Notes under the pieces: generated by a model
Told to the model about the DNA's origin: nothing
The model's database searches: none
Seen by the model: the letters and a program-made list of their open reading frames with translations, nothing else
Program-made: the position numbers and the translations under genes
In this document: positions 44,191 to 55,703 of the stretch, piece by piece
Numbering within the stretch: the stretch's first letter is position 1
Layout of the letters: every line of letters starts with the position of its first letter
Assembly (NCBI GenBank): GCA_963575745.1
Contig: CAUYUJ010001403.1
Coordinates: 512,501 to 576,500 of the forward strand
Length of the DNA: 64,000 nucleotides
Source of the DNA: Prorocentrum cordatum
Lineage: Eukaryota > Sar > Dinophyceae > Prorocentrales > Prorocentraceae
Reading direction: 5' to 3'

Positions 44191-45015
44191 TCTGGAAGTT
44201 TTGGGGGCCCTTTTTCGAACCCTCTTTGTAACCCTGGAAGGCTTCTTGGGATCATCTTGGAAGCCATCGATTACAGGATGGTGGGGTCCCCAACTCAGCT
44301 CCCCCCTCAGGAGCCTGCAAACCGTTTCTTGCTTCTCGGGGCTCTCTTGGAGCGCTCTTGGAACGGTCGTGGGGCCGTTTGAAGCATCTTGGGAGCCATC
44401 CCGAGCCAGCTTGGCTATCTAAGCCATCTTGGAGGTCTTCTTGGGCGCTCTGAGACCGCTCGGTGGCCTCTTGGGGGCCTCTCGGTGGCCTCTTGGGGCC
44501 CTCTTGGGTCTCTTGTGGGTCTCTCTTGGCGTTCTCTTGGGGCCCTCTTGGGAGCTATGGAGCGCCTCTTGGGGCCGTCTTGGAGACCATCGATTAAAGA
44601 AGGGGGGGTCCTCGATTTGCCCCCCCCCCCCCCCCCTCTGGAGCAATCAAAATCGCCTCTTGGGGCGCTCTTGGGGCGCTCTCTTGGGCGCTCTTGGGGC
44701 CGCCTTGGGGGCCTATTGGACCCTTCTTGGAGCTTTCTTGGGCCATCTTGGGGCCATGTTGAAGCCTCAAAAGCGCATCGGAAGCGAAACGGCGAGCAAG
44801 TAAACATCAGAAGTGTCCCTTCGGTGTTTGACCGATGTTAGGCTCGTGGAGGGTCCTGAGGGGTCTCCAAGAGCACCTGGAACTGGATTGTGGCCCTCTT
44901 GAGGCGTCCTGGAGGCATGTCGGAAGCTGTCTTGAACCATGTTGGGCTATCTTGAGCGATTTTGAAGGCCATCTTGGGCTGTATGAGGCTCTCTTGGAGC
45001 CATCTTGTGCGAATA
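44191..45015. repeat. Family D repeat, largest locus
   Basis: Units of the type ctcttggggccgtcttggagc recur throughout at irregular 18-30-base spacing. It gives overlapping Leu/Gly/Trp-rich plus frames and Arg/Pro/Lys-rich minus frames, none accepted. Confidence 0.85.
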
Positions 45016-45039
45016 AGGACCCTCCGACACATCGCGGGG

Positions 45040-45303
45040 CGCCCCGTTCAGGTCCAGGGGAGGGGGTAGGGGGAGGGGTCAAGACTCCCTCCCCGCCCGC
45101 AAGCCGTCTCGCTCACTCCCACCCGCCCTCCCAACACATACGTAGCACCCGAGTCGGCCCCGAGCCTCAGCATATTCAGCAGTCGTCTTTGGATGGGCAG
45201 CTACTGTGGGCCAATCCGCCGCTGCCGCCGCCTCCGCCGCCGCCTCCACCGCAGCCGCTGCCGCCGCCGCCGCCGCCGCTGCCCGCCGCCGCCGCCGCGC
45301 CAC

Positions 45304-45335
<32 letters not shown>

Positions 45336-45700
45336 CCCGCTGCCAAATCGCCGCCGCCGCAGCCGCTGCCGCCGCAACCGCTGCCGCCACCGCCGCCGCC
45401 GCCGCCACCGCCGCAGCCGCCGCAGCCGCCGCCGCCGCTACCGCCGCCGCCGCAGCCACCGCTGCTGCCGCCGCCGCAGCCGCCGGCGGCATGCTCCGGA
45501 TTTGGAGGCAGAGTGTGTTTTGTATGGTTGTTTTACCAGGGATGGTAGGGGGGGCCCTCATGGTTCCTGGTTGGCTGCCATTCGCCTGGGGGAGGGGGTG
45601 TTCATCAATATGTAGGGAACAGTGATAAACCCCTCCCCGAAGGGGAAGAAGGGATTGTGGAAGAGGAAAGAAAGACAGCGTTAGACCACCTGTCGCCCAG
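45040..45700. repeat. Split copy of the 41.8-kb element with a (GCC)n-rich insert
   Basis: Left part at 45047-45085 (gtccaggggagggggtaggg) and right part at 45628-45720 (acccctccccgaaggggaag, cgcccagagggct) match continuous sequence at 41779-41895. The stretch between them includes a 280-base GCC/GCT tract (45205-45487) and a segment ending caccaggg. Confidence 0.55.
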
Positions 45701-45720
45701 AGGGCTGCTGGAATTAGTTG

Positions 45721-46520
45721 GTTTCAGAATTGGTGGGGCCTCAGTCCGTCAATAAGGTGTCGAAAAATGATCTGCTCCCGATGTATGGGGGGGTCTAGAA
45801 ACCTATCGCGATTACTGCTGGTGTCGTGTCGTTGCCATCCGTTGTTGTTGCTGCGAATGCCGCGATCAGGCCGGCAACCCCCTCTCACGGATCGTGCCCT
45901 TTTGGTGAGATTCATCTACGGTCCCAGCGGTGGCGTGTTTGCGTTCGTCTGCACTCCCGTGGCCACGGAGGCCTCTAAAACATCTGGGAAGCACAAAGAC
46001 AAACTCCGCGGCCCAAGTGGTGTATAAAGTGTCAGGACGACGGCAATGTGCGAGAGTACCCGACCAAACGCCCCACCAACATTTTACACACCAAGCAGGC
46101 CACAGGAAGCTAGACCGTGAACCCCTGGAAACTTCGGTTTCGCCGAGGAGACTGAGGTTTCGCTGACGGCACCGCGTTTCCAGAGCGGTGCTCGAAGCGC
46201 AAGCTTCCTGATGCCCAGGCAAAAGAGCTTCGAGAGGGGTGGGGTGGGGGGCGCTGGCCCTCTTCAGACGAAGGGGAGCGGGGGCCAGGCGGGGTCGCTC
46301 TGCGCCGCCCACCTCCCCTGGCGCTGCCCCACAGCATGCCTGGCCTGGTTCTCAAGGTGCCTGAACAGTTGCGGCCTCGGCCGCGCCTGTCAACACGCGC
46401 CCTGGATGTGGCGTATGGGATTCGTGCCCTCTGTCGGCAACTGCCCCAACGCCAGTGAGGCTCACGCAATCCAGAACACGAATCGCACCGAACAGGTCGG
46501 TGTATACATACTCTCCCCCC
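45721..46520. other. No gene recognised
   Basis: Sequence of ordinary complexity with short overlapping frames and no motif. Confidence 0.5.
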
Positions 46521-46524
46521 AACT

Positions 46525-47000
46525 CTCGCGTCTATCCGCTTACCACGGTTCGGTTCCTTCTGGGCGCTTCCTGGTAGCAATGCCGGCTCTCGCGCATCCG
46601 CTGATTTTGCGTGTTGACCCCCGTCGCGAGGGCATGTGCCTCAAGGACACAGCCCAGCGGCAAGGCCGGCAGTCTTGCACACTCTCGCCTCTATCCGTTT
46701 ACCATGGTTCGTCTCTTTCTGGACGCGGCTTGGCGGTCATGCTGGCTTTCGCGCATCCACAGATTCTGCGCGCTTTCCCCCATCGCGAGGCCGTTGCCTC
46801 AAGAACAAAGCCTGCGGTGAGGCCGGCGGCCCCGCACACATCCATATTCTTTTGGAAGCTGCCTGGCAGCAGTGCCAGCTTACGCGCACCCACACCTTCC
46901 GCACGTTTACTCCCGTCGCGAAGCAGTTGCCTCAAGGACTCAGCCCGGCGGCAAGGACGGCGGTCCTGCACAATTTCGCGTCTATCAGGTTACCACGTGT
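46525..47000. repeat. Satellite family E, locus 2
   Basis: Three to four copies of the monomer seen at 39340-40110, same orientation, with gtcgcgagg...gcctcaagg near 46622, 46780 and 46917. Confidence 0.85.
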
Positions 47001-47650
47001 CGTCTGTGTCTGGATGATGGGACGGCGAGGAAGGCAAAAGGAGGGAGCATGAGACGGGGTGGTGCACTGCACCATCGATGAAGCATCCGGAGTTCATTAT
47101 GATAACCCACGCTTTCTGTTACACCTACCCTGCCGCTTCTATGGGGTTCTGGCGCGTGCTTCACGTCCATATTTGATCAATGAATCCTCTAACGCGCTCG
47201 CTGCCCACCAATGTCCAAGTGCACCGATCACACTTTCTCTTCACACATCCCCTAATTTACGAGGGCATGAGTGCCTGGGAGCAGTTTTTCCTCAACGATG
47301 ATAATCTACGCTCTAGATCTTCCTTGTGGGCCATCTTGTGACGGACTTGGGGTCCTCATGGAACCCTCCGGAGGTTTTCCTGCTAGTCTGGCAGGCTCCA
47401 ATGTGAAGATCGACGCCGTTGATTTCTTTTTGGGTCATCCCGTGACCGCCTTGAGGGCCCTCTTGAGACCCTCTTGCGGCTTTCCTGCGACTCTGGCAGA
47501 TTCCTAGCCCAGGACGACCTCGTTCCGTGCGGTCTGGACCACGATGACCTCAGCCCGTTCGCACCATCGGGCCACCATGCCCTACAGGGTGGCGATTCCA
47601 TCAAACTGGGCCCACTGACGGGGTTAAGGCGCCCCAGGGCCATTTTACCT
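47001..47650. other. No gene recognised; a few family D units
   Basis: Unique sequence up to about 47310, then tcttgtgacggacttgggg-like units related to family D to about 47510. Confidence 0.5.
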
Positions 47651-47659
47651 GAAGTTCTG

Positions 47660-48360
47660 GCTCTCCTCCTCCTCCTCCTCCTCTTCCTTCTCCTGCTTTC
47701 GCCTCCTCCTCCTCCTCCTCCTCCTCCTCCTCCTTCTCCTCCTCCTCCTCCTCCTCCTCCTCACCCATCGCCGCAGCCTTCGTCTAGATCCCCCCCCCCT
47801 GCCCCTCGTCCGCCGGCCCCTCCACCCGCCTGCCTCTGTGAGCCGCTCAGCGCCGCCCCGGCCCTCCAGCTGCCCGCGCCCCCATCCTCGGCCCCCCCCC
47901 CCGTCCCCACGCCGGGCCGCGCTCAGCCGCCCAGCGGTCACCAGGAGCGCGCGCTCTTGCGACCGAGCCCGCACGAGGGTGGGTGCGAGAGGGGAGGGGA
48001 GGGAGACGAGGGGGTTGCAGCGGGACGGAGCTCATATCCACGAGGGCGTGACGAAGGCGGATGCGGGAGAGGGAGGGGGAGACGGGAGGGGGGGGGACGG
48101 CATGGGGGGGTGAGGGGGGCGGGAAGGAGGGGAGGAGGAGGGGGCGAAGGAGGAGGAAGAGGACGAGGAGGAGGGGGGATGATGATGAGGAAGAGGGGGA
48201 GGAGGAGGGAGAGAAGGTTGAGAAGGAAGGGGAGGAGGAGGAGAAGGAGGAGGTTGAGAAGGACGACGAGGAGGAGGAGGCGAGGTAGGAGGAACCTGGC
48301 AGGAGGGTTGAGGAGCATGAGGAGGTGGAGGAGGAGAACGAGGAGTAGGAACCAGCGATC
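47660..48360. repeat. (CTC)n tract (47660-47762) and (GGA)n-rich tract (48080-48350)
   Basis: A pyrimidine triplet run on the left and a purine triplet run on the right flank about 320 bases of C-rich sequence. Confidence 0.88.
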
Positions 48361-48600
48361 AGGAGAAAGAGGAGGGGGATGGTAGCGGCGATGATGATGG
48401 TGGTGGTGATTCTGATGATACGAGTGTGATGATGGTGGTGATGGTGGTGATGTCCATAATGATGTGGTGAGATGGTATTAGATGAGACTAGATAAGATGC
48501 GATGGTGTGAGATGAGATGGGAGGAGGTGTGAGGAGACGGGATGGAATCGGACGAGATGAGATGATATTAGGATGACGGTGACGGGGATGAGACGGAGGA
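48361..48600. repeat. gatgatggtggtgat and gagatgagat tracts
   Basis: GAT/GGT triplets followed by 5-base gatga/gagat units. Confidence 0.85.
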
Positions 48601-50040
48601 AGAGGTGGACGGAACAGTGCGCAGCAGAAGATGAACGATAGGGACGTGGTTGAGAAGGGCGAGGAGTGGAGAGGGGGGGAGGATCAGGGTGAGGAGAAAA
48701 TGAAGGCGGAGACTGGGAGGACGAGGGAAATGTGGAGGAGAGGGAGGAGCATTGGGGGGATAGTGGGCCACTATCTCCCCCCATCGCCCTCTCCCTTCAC
48801 ATGTAGTCCTATTCTTGCGTCACCTCTCTCTCTCTCGCGTTCTCCCTCTCTCGCGCTTTCTAGTTTCTCTGTTGGTGCCGAGTTGGGCTCAGCTGATGCT
48901 CCTGTCTTCATAGCGAATTTGCTGAAACCACTGCTGCGTCTGAGCGTCAAAAGGACAGGGACAACGGGAGGGATGTGGGGGGGAGCTGGAGCGGAAGGGA
49001 GTGTGGATGGGGGAGGAGGAGGTAGCGCTTCGAGATAGGACGCGGCAGTCCAGGGCACCAGGGCGCACAGGCTCCTACCTGCCGTTGTGGCGGCGGGCCG
49101 CGTAGCCGTCGAAAAGAAAAGAAGGTTAGCCAACCACTATTGCACTTGGGATCCCATGTGAGGCACACGATCGCCGTGTGGCACGTGAACTTTGCAGCCG
49201 AAGCGCCCTGACTAGCGCAGAAGCAGCGAAGCCGCAGTGCTAGAATGGGGCGCGCAATCCCGAGGCCCGCGCCAGGCAATCGAGTTGGCCAGCGGAAACT
49301 AAACAGAAGGTCCGCTAGTCTGCGCAAAGATTTGGCGAAACTGCGGCCACCGCCCAGTAAGCTCATGGTGGAAACCGAGGAACGGGGCTTCTAAGGAGGC
49401 ACCGTCCTTCGCGCCGCCGTCAGCACCGACGCCGACGATGACGATGACAGCGCTTGCTCCCTGACCTGAGAGCCAGCCGGGCACTAGCCGCCGCCTGGCC
49501 AGTACACGGGGTGGCTGCGGCAGCGGCCGCCGCCGGCCACGGGATGTGCTCCTGGGCAGGCGGGCCAGCCATCGGTGGAGAAGCGAGGCGGTTGCTCACG
49601 AGGCCGCCGAGGCTCGCGTGGCACCTGTCGCGCACGAGGCGCACGGTGCACGGGGGCGGGCGCGGGCCCGGGGTGCCTGGGGTTTTGCTGGGGAGCGCGT
49701 GCCCTGGGTGGCGGGAGCGTCTGCCGGCGCGGTGCCAGGCGGCGCTTTCGGAGGGCGAGCTGTCCCGCGCGAGTGGCAGCGCGGCGGCGTTTGAACGCCT
49801 AGCTGCGCAACGCATCGCGCAGCTCCCAAAGGTCCCAGATTCTCAGATTCAGGCTTTGGCTGCGCATCGCGCGCTCGTGTCCGCACGTCATGAAAAACGC
49901 ATGGGGGGCCCGTGGCGCACAGCATGGGCAGACACTGCCCCGCGAGGGAAGCAGTCCGATGCTCAGCACGGGGCCCGCGGGGCCCAGGCGACTTCCGAGA
50001 TGCTCTGCCTTTAGGGGCTCCGTCTAGCCCAGCACGCTCC
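48601..50040. other. No gene recognised
   Basis: Includes one 186-codon plus frame (49454-50014) whose C-terminal third has a less biased composition (LAAQRIAQLPKVPDSQIQAL). It overlaps comparable frames on the other strand and has no known domain, so I leave it as undecided. Confidence 0.4.
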
Positions 50041-50055
50041 TGGAAGTGCAAGTGG

Positions 50056-50185
50056 CCACGATAACAACGATAACAACGATAACAACGACAACGATAACAA
50101 CGATAACAACGATAACAACGATAACAACGATCAACAATAACGATAACAACGACAACAACGAGAACAACGAGAACAACGATCCGGG
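50056..50185. repeat. (AACGATAAC)n microsatellite
   Basis: Units of aacgat/aacaacg type over about 130 bases. Confidence 0.95.
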
Positions 50186-50242
50186 GGCGGAGCCCGGCCT
50201 CACGCCGATAGGGGAGCCCGAGCCGTCCGGGCGGCGCGGCGC

Positions 50243-50575
50243 CGTGTCGGCTCCACCCGGCACGCCCACCCGGGCAGGAGCCAGATGTTCTGGATTGCCC
50301 CCAAAAAAAAAACCCAAGGATTGCAAAAAAAACCAGGAATGGCGGATTGCAGAACAAAAACATTTTTTTGTTTGCAATCCTTCGTTCTGGATTGCAAAAA
50401 AGCCCAAGGATTGCAAAAAAAACCAAGGATTGGCGGATTGCAGAAAAAAACAGGGTTTTGTTTGCAATCCTTCGTTCTGGATTGCCAAAAAAAAGCCCAG
50501 GGTTGCTTTGCAATCCTTCGTGTTGGCTCCACCCGGCACGCCCACCCCGGCAAGAGCCAGATGTTCTGGAGAGCT
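50243..50575. repeat. Direct-repeat-bounded block of A-rich ~112-bp tandem units
   Basis: A sequence of about 50 bases (ggctccacccggcacgccca ... gagccagatgttctgga) stands at both ends in direct order. Between them are two and a half units with ggattgcaaaaaa and ttgtttgcaatccttcgttc. The gcaatcc/ggattgc pairs make internal inverted repeats. Confidence 0.85.
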
Positions 50576-51270
50576 CCGCTTCCCAGAAGCCCGCGACGAC
50601 GGCACGCTTGGCACCAGGGTGCTGTGCTTCGCGAGTTCCCTGTGCATCCCTTTCCCCCCTCTCCAAAATATTGCGCTAAAACAAAAAAACACTTGGCACC
50701 AGGGTCTGCACAGGCCTCTCGAACATCTGGAATGTTCTGCGTTTGGGGTTTGGGGTATCTCCGGGGGGGGGGGCCGTGGGCCTGTGGCGAAGGGACTCAG
50801 GCTCTTCACCGACCTTTTTCTGGCCGAGCTTCGACTGTAAGAGGTCTCGGTGCTAACGGGGTCAGGCACTGGCTCTCCGCTGATCCAGGTGTGGGAGCCA
50901 TGTGGAGCCGACTTGCCGAAACAGGGGACTGTCGTCATGATCGATTCTTGGGGGAACAACCAGGTTTGGGAATCAATTTTCACTGATACTGGCTAGGGGC
51001 TAGGGCCACGCCACGGCCCTGGATCAGAATTGGCGTGCAGTGGGCACATCACAGACGAAATTGGTTCGCTAGCTGATGGCTCACAGAAGTTCGTTGACCC
51101 CAGACGCCCTGCGGATTCAGAAAACGTGTAACACGTTGGGAGATTTGCAGAACGATAGCACGTGTGCCCCTAGATTCTTGTCAAGCAAAAATGGTGTTGA
51201 ATCTGGCTAGTGGGGATGCTGTCCTGGCTGGGTCTGGTGATGGTGTTTGGCCTCTCTTGATTGTGTGTTT
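50576..51270. other. No gene recognised
   Basis: Unique sequence of normal complexity with short frames only. Confidence 0.5.
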
Positions 51271-51273
51271 TGT

Positions 51274-51405
51274 TTCTCTCTCTCTCTCTCTCTTTCTGTT
51301 TTCTCTCTCTCTCTCTCTTTATCTCTCTTGTTTTCTCTCTCGCTCTCTTGTTTTCTCTCTCTCTCTCTCTCTTGTCTTCTCTCTCTCTCTCTCTCTTTAT
51401 GTTTC
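51274..51405. repeat. (CT)n tract
   Basis: ctctct runs interrupted by ttgttt and ttat. Further CTC-rich tracts lie at 51545-51600 and 51800-51885. Confidence 0.95.
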
Positions 51406-52083
51406 TGTGTTGCCTCCTTCCTCATATTGCTTCCGCCCTGGAGCCGCGCAGGTACACCTCGCGCTTCTCCTGCCCTCGCTGGGCCTCTCAGGAAATGGGA
51501 GCTTCGCCTACAGCGGGTCTCGTGAGGCCCTTCTCCCATCCCGTCTCCTCCTCCTCCTCCTCCTCCTCCTCCTCTTCCTCCTCCCCTCCCCTCACTCCTC
51601 CTCGTTCTGCCTGGGTCCAAAGGAAGCCCCAATGGCGCTTGCATTCGCGGCTTCGGCGGCCACGGCCTTCATCCCAGGCGGGTCACAGATGAAAAGGAGC
51701 AGCAGCAGCAGCAGCAGCAGGAGGGCGTCAGTGGAGGTCCGGCCGAGGCAAAGGCGGCCCCTTCTGCCATTTCCTCCATCCTTTTTCCGCCTCCTCCCTC
51801 CTTTTTCCTCCTCCCCCCTCCTCCCTCCTCCCCCTCCTCCTTCTCCTCCTCCTCCTTCTCCTCCTCCTCCTCCTCCTCCTCCTCGTCCTCGGGGTATCCT
51901 GGAGATTTCCGGCCGCCACAGCTGGCTCCGCGTCGAGAGACTTGCCAGGAGGACACCCTGGAGGGGTCTTGGCGGCGAGAGCCGATGTTGCGCGGGTCTG
52001 GGCTCGGCCGGAGCGCCTCCGTTGTCTCAACCGGCCGAGGAGGCTACAGGCGAAAACGATGAGGATGGCTTATCTGCACGAGC

Positions 52084-52274
52084 GAAATGGGTACGGAAAG
52101 AATGGGTACGATGCCCAACAGCGGATCTTGTTCATCTTGAACAGGACTCGCTGTCCGCACCGCCGCGGCCTGTGTCCATTCGAGACAGGAGGCCGCCTGC
52201 CCAACAGCGGCCGCTGTTGGTTTGGGACAACAGTTGTTGTTGGGCATTGTACCCTTTTTTTCCGTGCCCATTTC
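52084..52274. mobile_element. MITE-like element with ~39-bp terminal inverted repeats
   Basis: The left end gaaatgggtacggaaagaat followed by gggtacgatgcccaacagc is the imperfect reverse complement of the right end. Internal cccaacagcgg/ccgctgttgg pairs extend the foldback. Length 191 bases, with no coding capacity. Confidence 0.78.
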
Positions 52275-53150
52275 GGGCGTCCAAAAGGATGGCTTAGCCT
52301 TCCCAAGGGTACTCCTGCATCCTTGCCTCTTCGGTCCTCCTCTCGGTGGCCAGCCCCGCTTCAAGAGCTTCGACAAGGGCGTCCAAGCGGCATCATCGTC
52401 GTGTGTGCGTCTGGTGGCTTTTTGTTGCACGTTCCCCGGCGCATCCGCGGGGGGGCCAAGAGCACAACCGCGCTCCCGCGCGTCGCGGGCATCAGCCGGA
52501 GGGGCGCCCTGCCTCTAGGGTCAGGCCCCGACACCCAAACAAAGATTCACCAGGATATTGGCAAGTCGGGGAAACACGACGGACACCCTTTCCTGCAAGG
52601 TCAGATTTGATCGTCCAGTGCGTGTCTTGGGTTCGGGGGGCTGCACTGCAGGATTCGGGGCTTTGCAGGCTTGGCAAGCTTTCAGGGCCCTTGTCCGGGT
52701 TTCTTCCAGGAATGTTGCAGTGCAGTGTTTGGTCGGTGCCCCCGTCTGGAAAAAAGCGGTTTCGAGGGATACCCGATGTTTTGGCCTGGCGTGTCCGGGT
52801 TGGCGGGCCTTGACGCAGAGGCAGCGCGATGGCGCGAACAGGACCGTGCGGCGCGAAGCGTGGGGACGCGATGTGCGAAGGTAAATGGGCCCGGGGGGAC
52901 ACGAACAAATCGGCACAGATCCCAAGTTTCCCCCTGCTTTTTCCATGCGTTCTAGGTTTCCCTCTTCCCCTCCGTCTCCCATACTGTTCCATATTGTCAC
53001 GGGAATCGACGTCTTCGTGCGTGTGTGTGTGATTGTTTCTCCCTCCCGAGAAGGTTAAGGGTGGCCTGGGTTCTGTGCCCTCGCAGGCCTCCAGCGCCTC
53101 CAGAAGGCTGCAGGGACCTCGTGGGCACCTCGGGGGGCCTCACAGACCTC
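52275..53150. other. No gene recognised
   Basis: Normal-complexity sequence. Frames on both strands overlap without motifs. Confidence 0.45.
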
Positions 53151-53159
53151 TCGGCACCT

Positions 53160-53600
53160 GCGGAGGCGTCTGGGGAGGAAGGGGAGGAGCAAGAGGAGAA
53201 GGAGCAAGAGGAGGAGCACGAGGAGCTGGAGGATGAGGACGACGTGGAAGAGGAGGCAGAGAAGGATGAGGCCGAAAGTCAGCCTCTCCGACGTGTCCCG
53301 AGATGTTTTCTATTCAGCCGCATGCATGGAGGGAGGTGCAGAAGGAGGAGGAGAAGGAGGAGGAGGAGGAGGAGGACGACGACGACGACGAAGAGGAAGA
53401 GGAAGCGGAATAGGAAAAGGTGGAGAACGACGAGGAGAAGGAAAGGGAGAAGGAGAAGGAGGATGAGTGAGGGCGGGGAAGAGGAGGATGACAAGAAGGA
53501 AGAACATAGAGGACGAGGAGGAGGAGGAGGAGGAGGAGGAGGAAGAGCGGCAGCAGCAGGAGGAGGAGGAGCAGGAGGAGTAATTAGGAGGATCAGGAGG
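53160..53600. repeat. (GGA)n/(GAG)n-rich region
   Basis: Purine triplets with GAC and GCA interruptions, giving Glu-, Arg- or Gly-rich frames. Confidence 0.88.
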
Positions 53601-54136
53601 AGCAGGGCTTTAGGGCTCCTTGGATTGTCGGCTGTCCTACATGGCTTCAGCTGGTGGCTCTATAGGGATATGTGGGGGTCGGGCTGCTCCTCCTCCCGCC
53701 TCTCTCATCGTCCTTCATCCCCGTCCCTCCTGCTCCTCATCCCTCCTCCACCCTCCGCCGATTCTTGCCGAAGGCCAGCCCTCCAAAGTATCCCTGGCCA
53801 ATTTAAGCCTCCCAACCGCATGCATCGTGGGAGGTAGGAGGATGTAGCAGGGAAGAGATGAGAGGTGGAAGGGGGAGGAGGAGCAGAAGGAGGATTGGGT
53901 ACGAAGAGCATGGGTAGGGGTAGAGGTCAAGGCTGCCAGCTTGAACGAGTCAGCGGACCTCGCCTACTCCGACTATCTTCCTGATCAGATAAAATCGCTG
54001 GCGCGCGCCAGCTGGCGCGTGCGTGCACTGAAACAACTGGCAATACCAATGGGCTCATCCAAGACAAATGAGCACTTGAACGCGATGTCGCTGCTGCAAA
54101 CTGCAGGGGGGTACCCATGCATTGCGCGTCGCCAGA

Positions 54137-54320
54137 AAGCTGTATAAGGCGAAGAATCACGACTGGGAGCCCGATGGAACCCATCTTTTTGCAGCGTGTT
54201 CGAGCCAGATCGATCTGTGAGGGTCCCGGGGCCCGATGGCCGGGGGAGATCGCCCGTGCTGAAAAAGTGCGACGCCAGGGCTCTCCTCCCACGCAGAGGC
54301 CGAGCGCCCCAGCGCCCAGA
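54137..54320 (+). repeat. Dispersed repeat family C, copy 2
   Basis: Partner of 12457-12640. It shares gaatcacgactgggagccc-like sequence, catctttttgc, ccagatcgatctgtgagggt and cgtgctgaaaaa. 53601-54136 and 54321-55490 hold no recognised gene. Confidence 0.7.
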
Positions 54321-55703
54321 GAACTCGGCGAGGTCTCGCTCGTGCGTTTTGTTCTTGGCTCTCCGTGGCGAGTGGCGGTGGCACCTTGAGATGGTGCGGT
54401 GAACGGGCCACGGCTCACCCACGCTGCCCCCACAGACAGGGGAAAGTTCATGCTCCGACTGAGACGTCATGACCCACGTGTTGGAATTGGCTCGTGTTTC
54501 GACAGTTTCCGGACAGGTTTCTGAGAGCCCCAGCGGTTCCACTCGATTCCTCCTGTTGCGCTTCTTCGCGGAGCGATCTTCCAGTGCCCTGCGCTGACTA
54601 ACACGTGCGTTATCGCCATGGCCGTTGCCGCGTCGGAAACGCAGACGCTACTGAGGTTCGTTCGGGAACAACGGCGTGATCGAGCCAAAAAAGCACCAGT
54701 TCGAGCAACAATGGCTCTGGAATCTGGCTTTCCCATGCTTTCGAATGCCCAACGGATGGCAAACACATCGAAAACCTGAATTCCCCCTTGTCAGTCAGGG
54801 ACCCGCTGGCGGGCTGGCCGCAGGGCTCGGCGCGTTCCGCTCCGCTGCGCTGCGCTCCGCTCCTCCCTCCCCTGGCGTCGCTCGGATGCCGGGGAGGGGG
54901 GAAACAAGGAAGAAAAATTAGGTTGCAAATCTCAGAGGATCCAGATGCCCCGATACATTTGTGGGCCGTGTTGGGCTTCCTGGAGCGACTGAGTCGCCAC
55001 GGCGGGATCCGCTTCGAGGTGGATGGTTGAGGGGACAGGAAAAGAAGGAGGGACCAAGGCCTCCAACACATCGACAACCATGGAGAACGGTCGGGGATTC
55101 GCTGCCCTGGGCCTCTGGAGAAAGCTGGCCCTGGGGATGGGGTCGATCGGTCAAATCGCCATCGTGCCGCTTGGGGTAGGGGTCCTCTTCGTTCCTCTTC
55201 GGACCTTCCCTTCTTCCTGGAGAGTCGGGGATCGACCTGGACGGGGTTCATGGATGTGTCCGAGGGCCAGAGACGTCAGGAGACATGTGGAGACTTCTCA
55301 TTACCCCTCGGGGGATACGAGTCAGAGAACGAAGGGGGATTCGGCAATGGGCCGGGATCATGGCCAGCGAGAGCACCATGCAGCCGAGCCTGTTGCAAAG
55401 CGCACCAGGGTGTAAGAAGTATGAATAGGAGGCGGAGGGGGAGGAGGCAGGAGCTCAAGCGAGACTCCCCGCTGCGACACGCTTGAACGCAGTTGGCCTG
55501 CCGTGCAGGCGAGCACGACCGCATGCAAGCGCTGTTCGCGTATTATCCTTCCGCGTCGCTGTCATCGTCGCGTCGCTGTGGTCGCGTCCCGCCCAGATGT
55601 CATCGTCTCCCCGTCGCTGTCCTCCATAGCTTGTTTTGGTTCGGCGAAGAAGGACCCCTCTTGCCCGTCGCTGGCTTTCCTCGGCGAAGTCATACTCTGG
55701 ATA

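Noticed and set aside
49454-50014. A 186-codon plus frame with a less biased C-terminal part
   Set aside because: No domain, GC-rich, and comparable frames exist on the other strand; left undecided.
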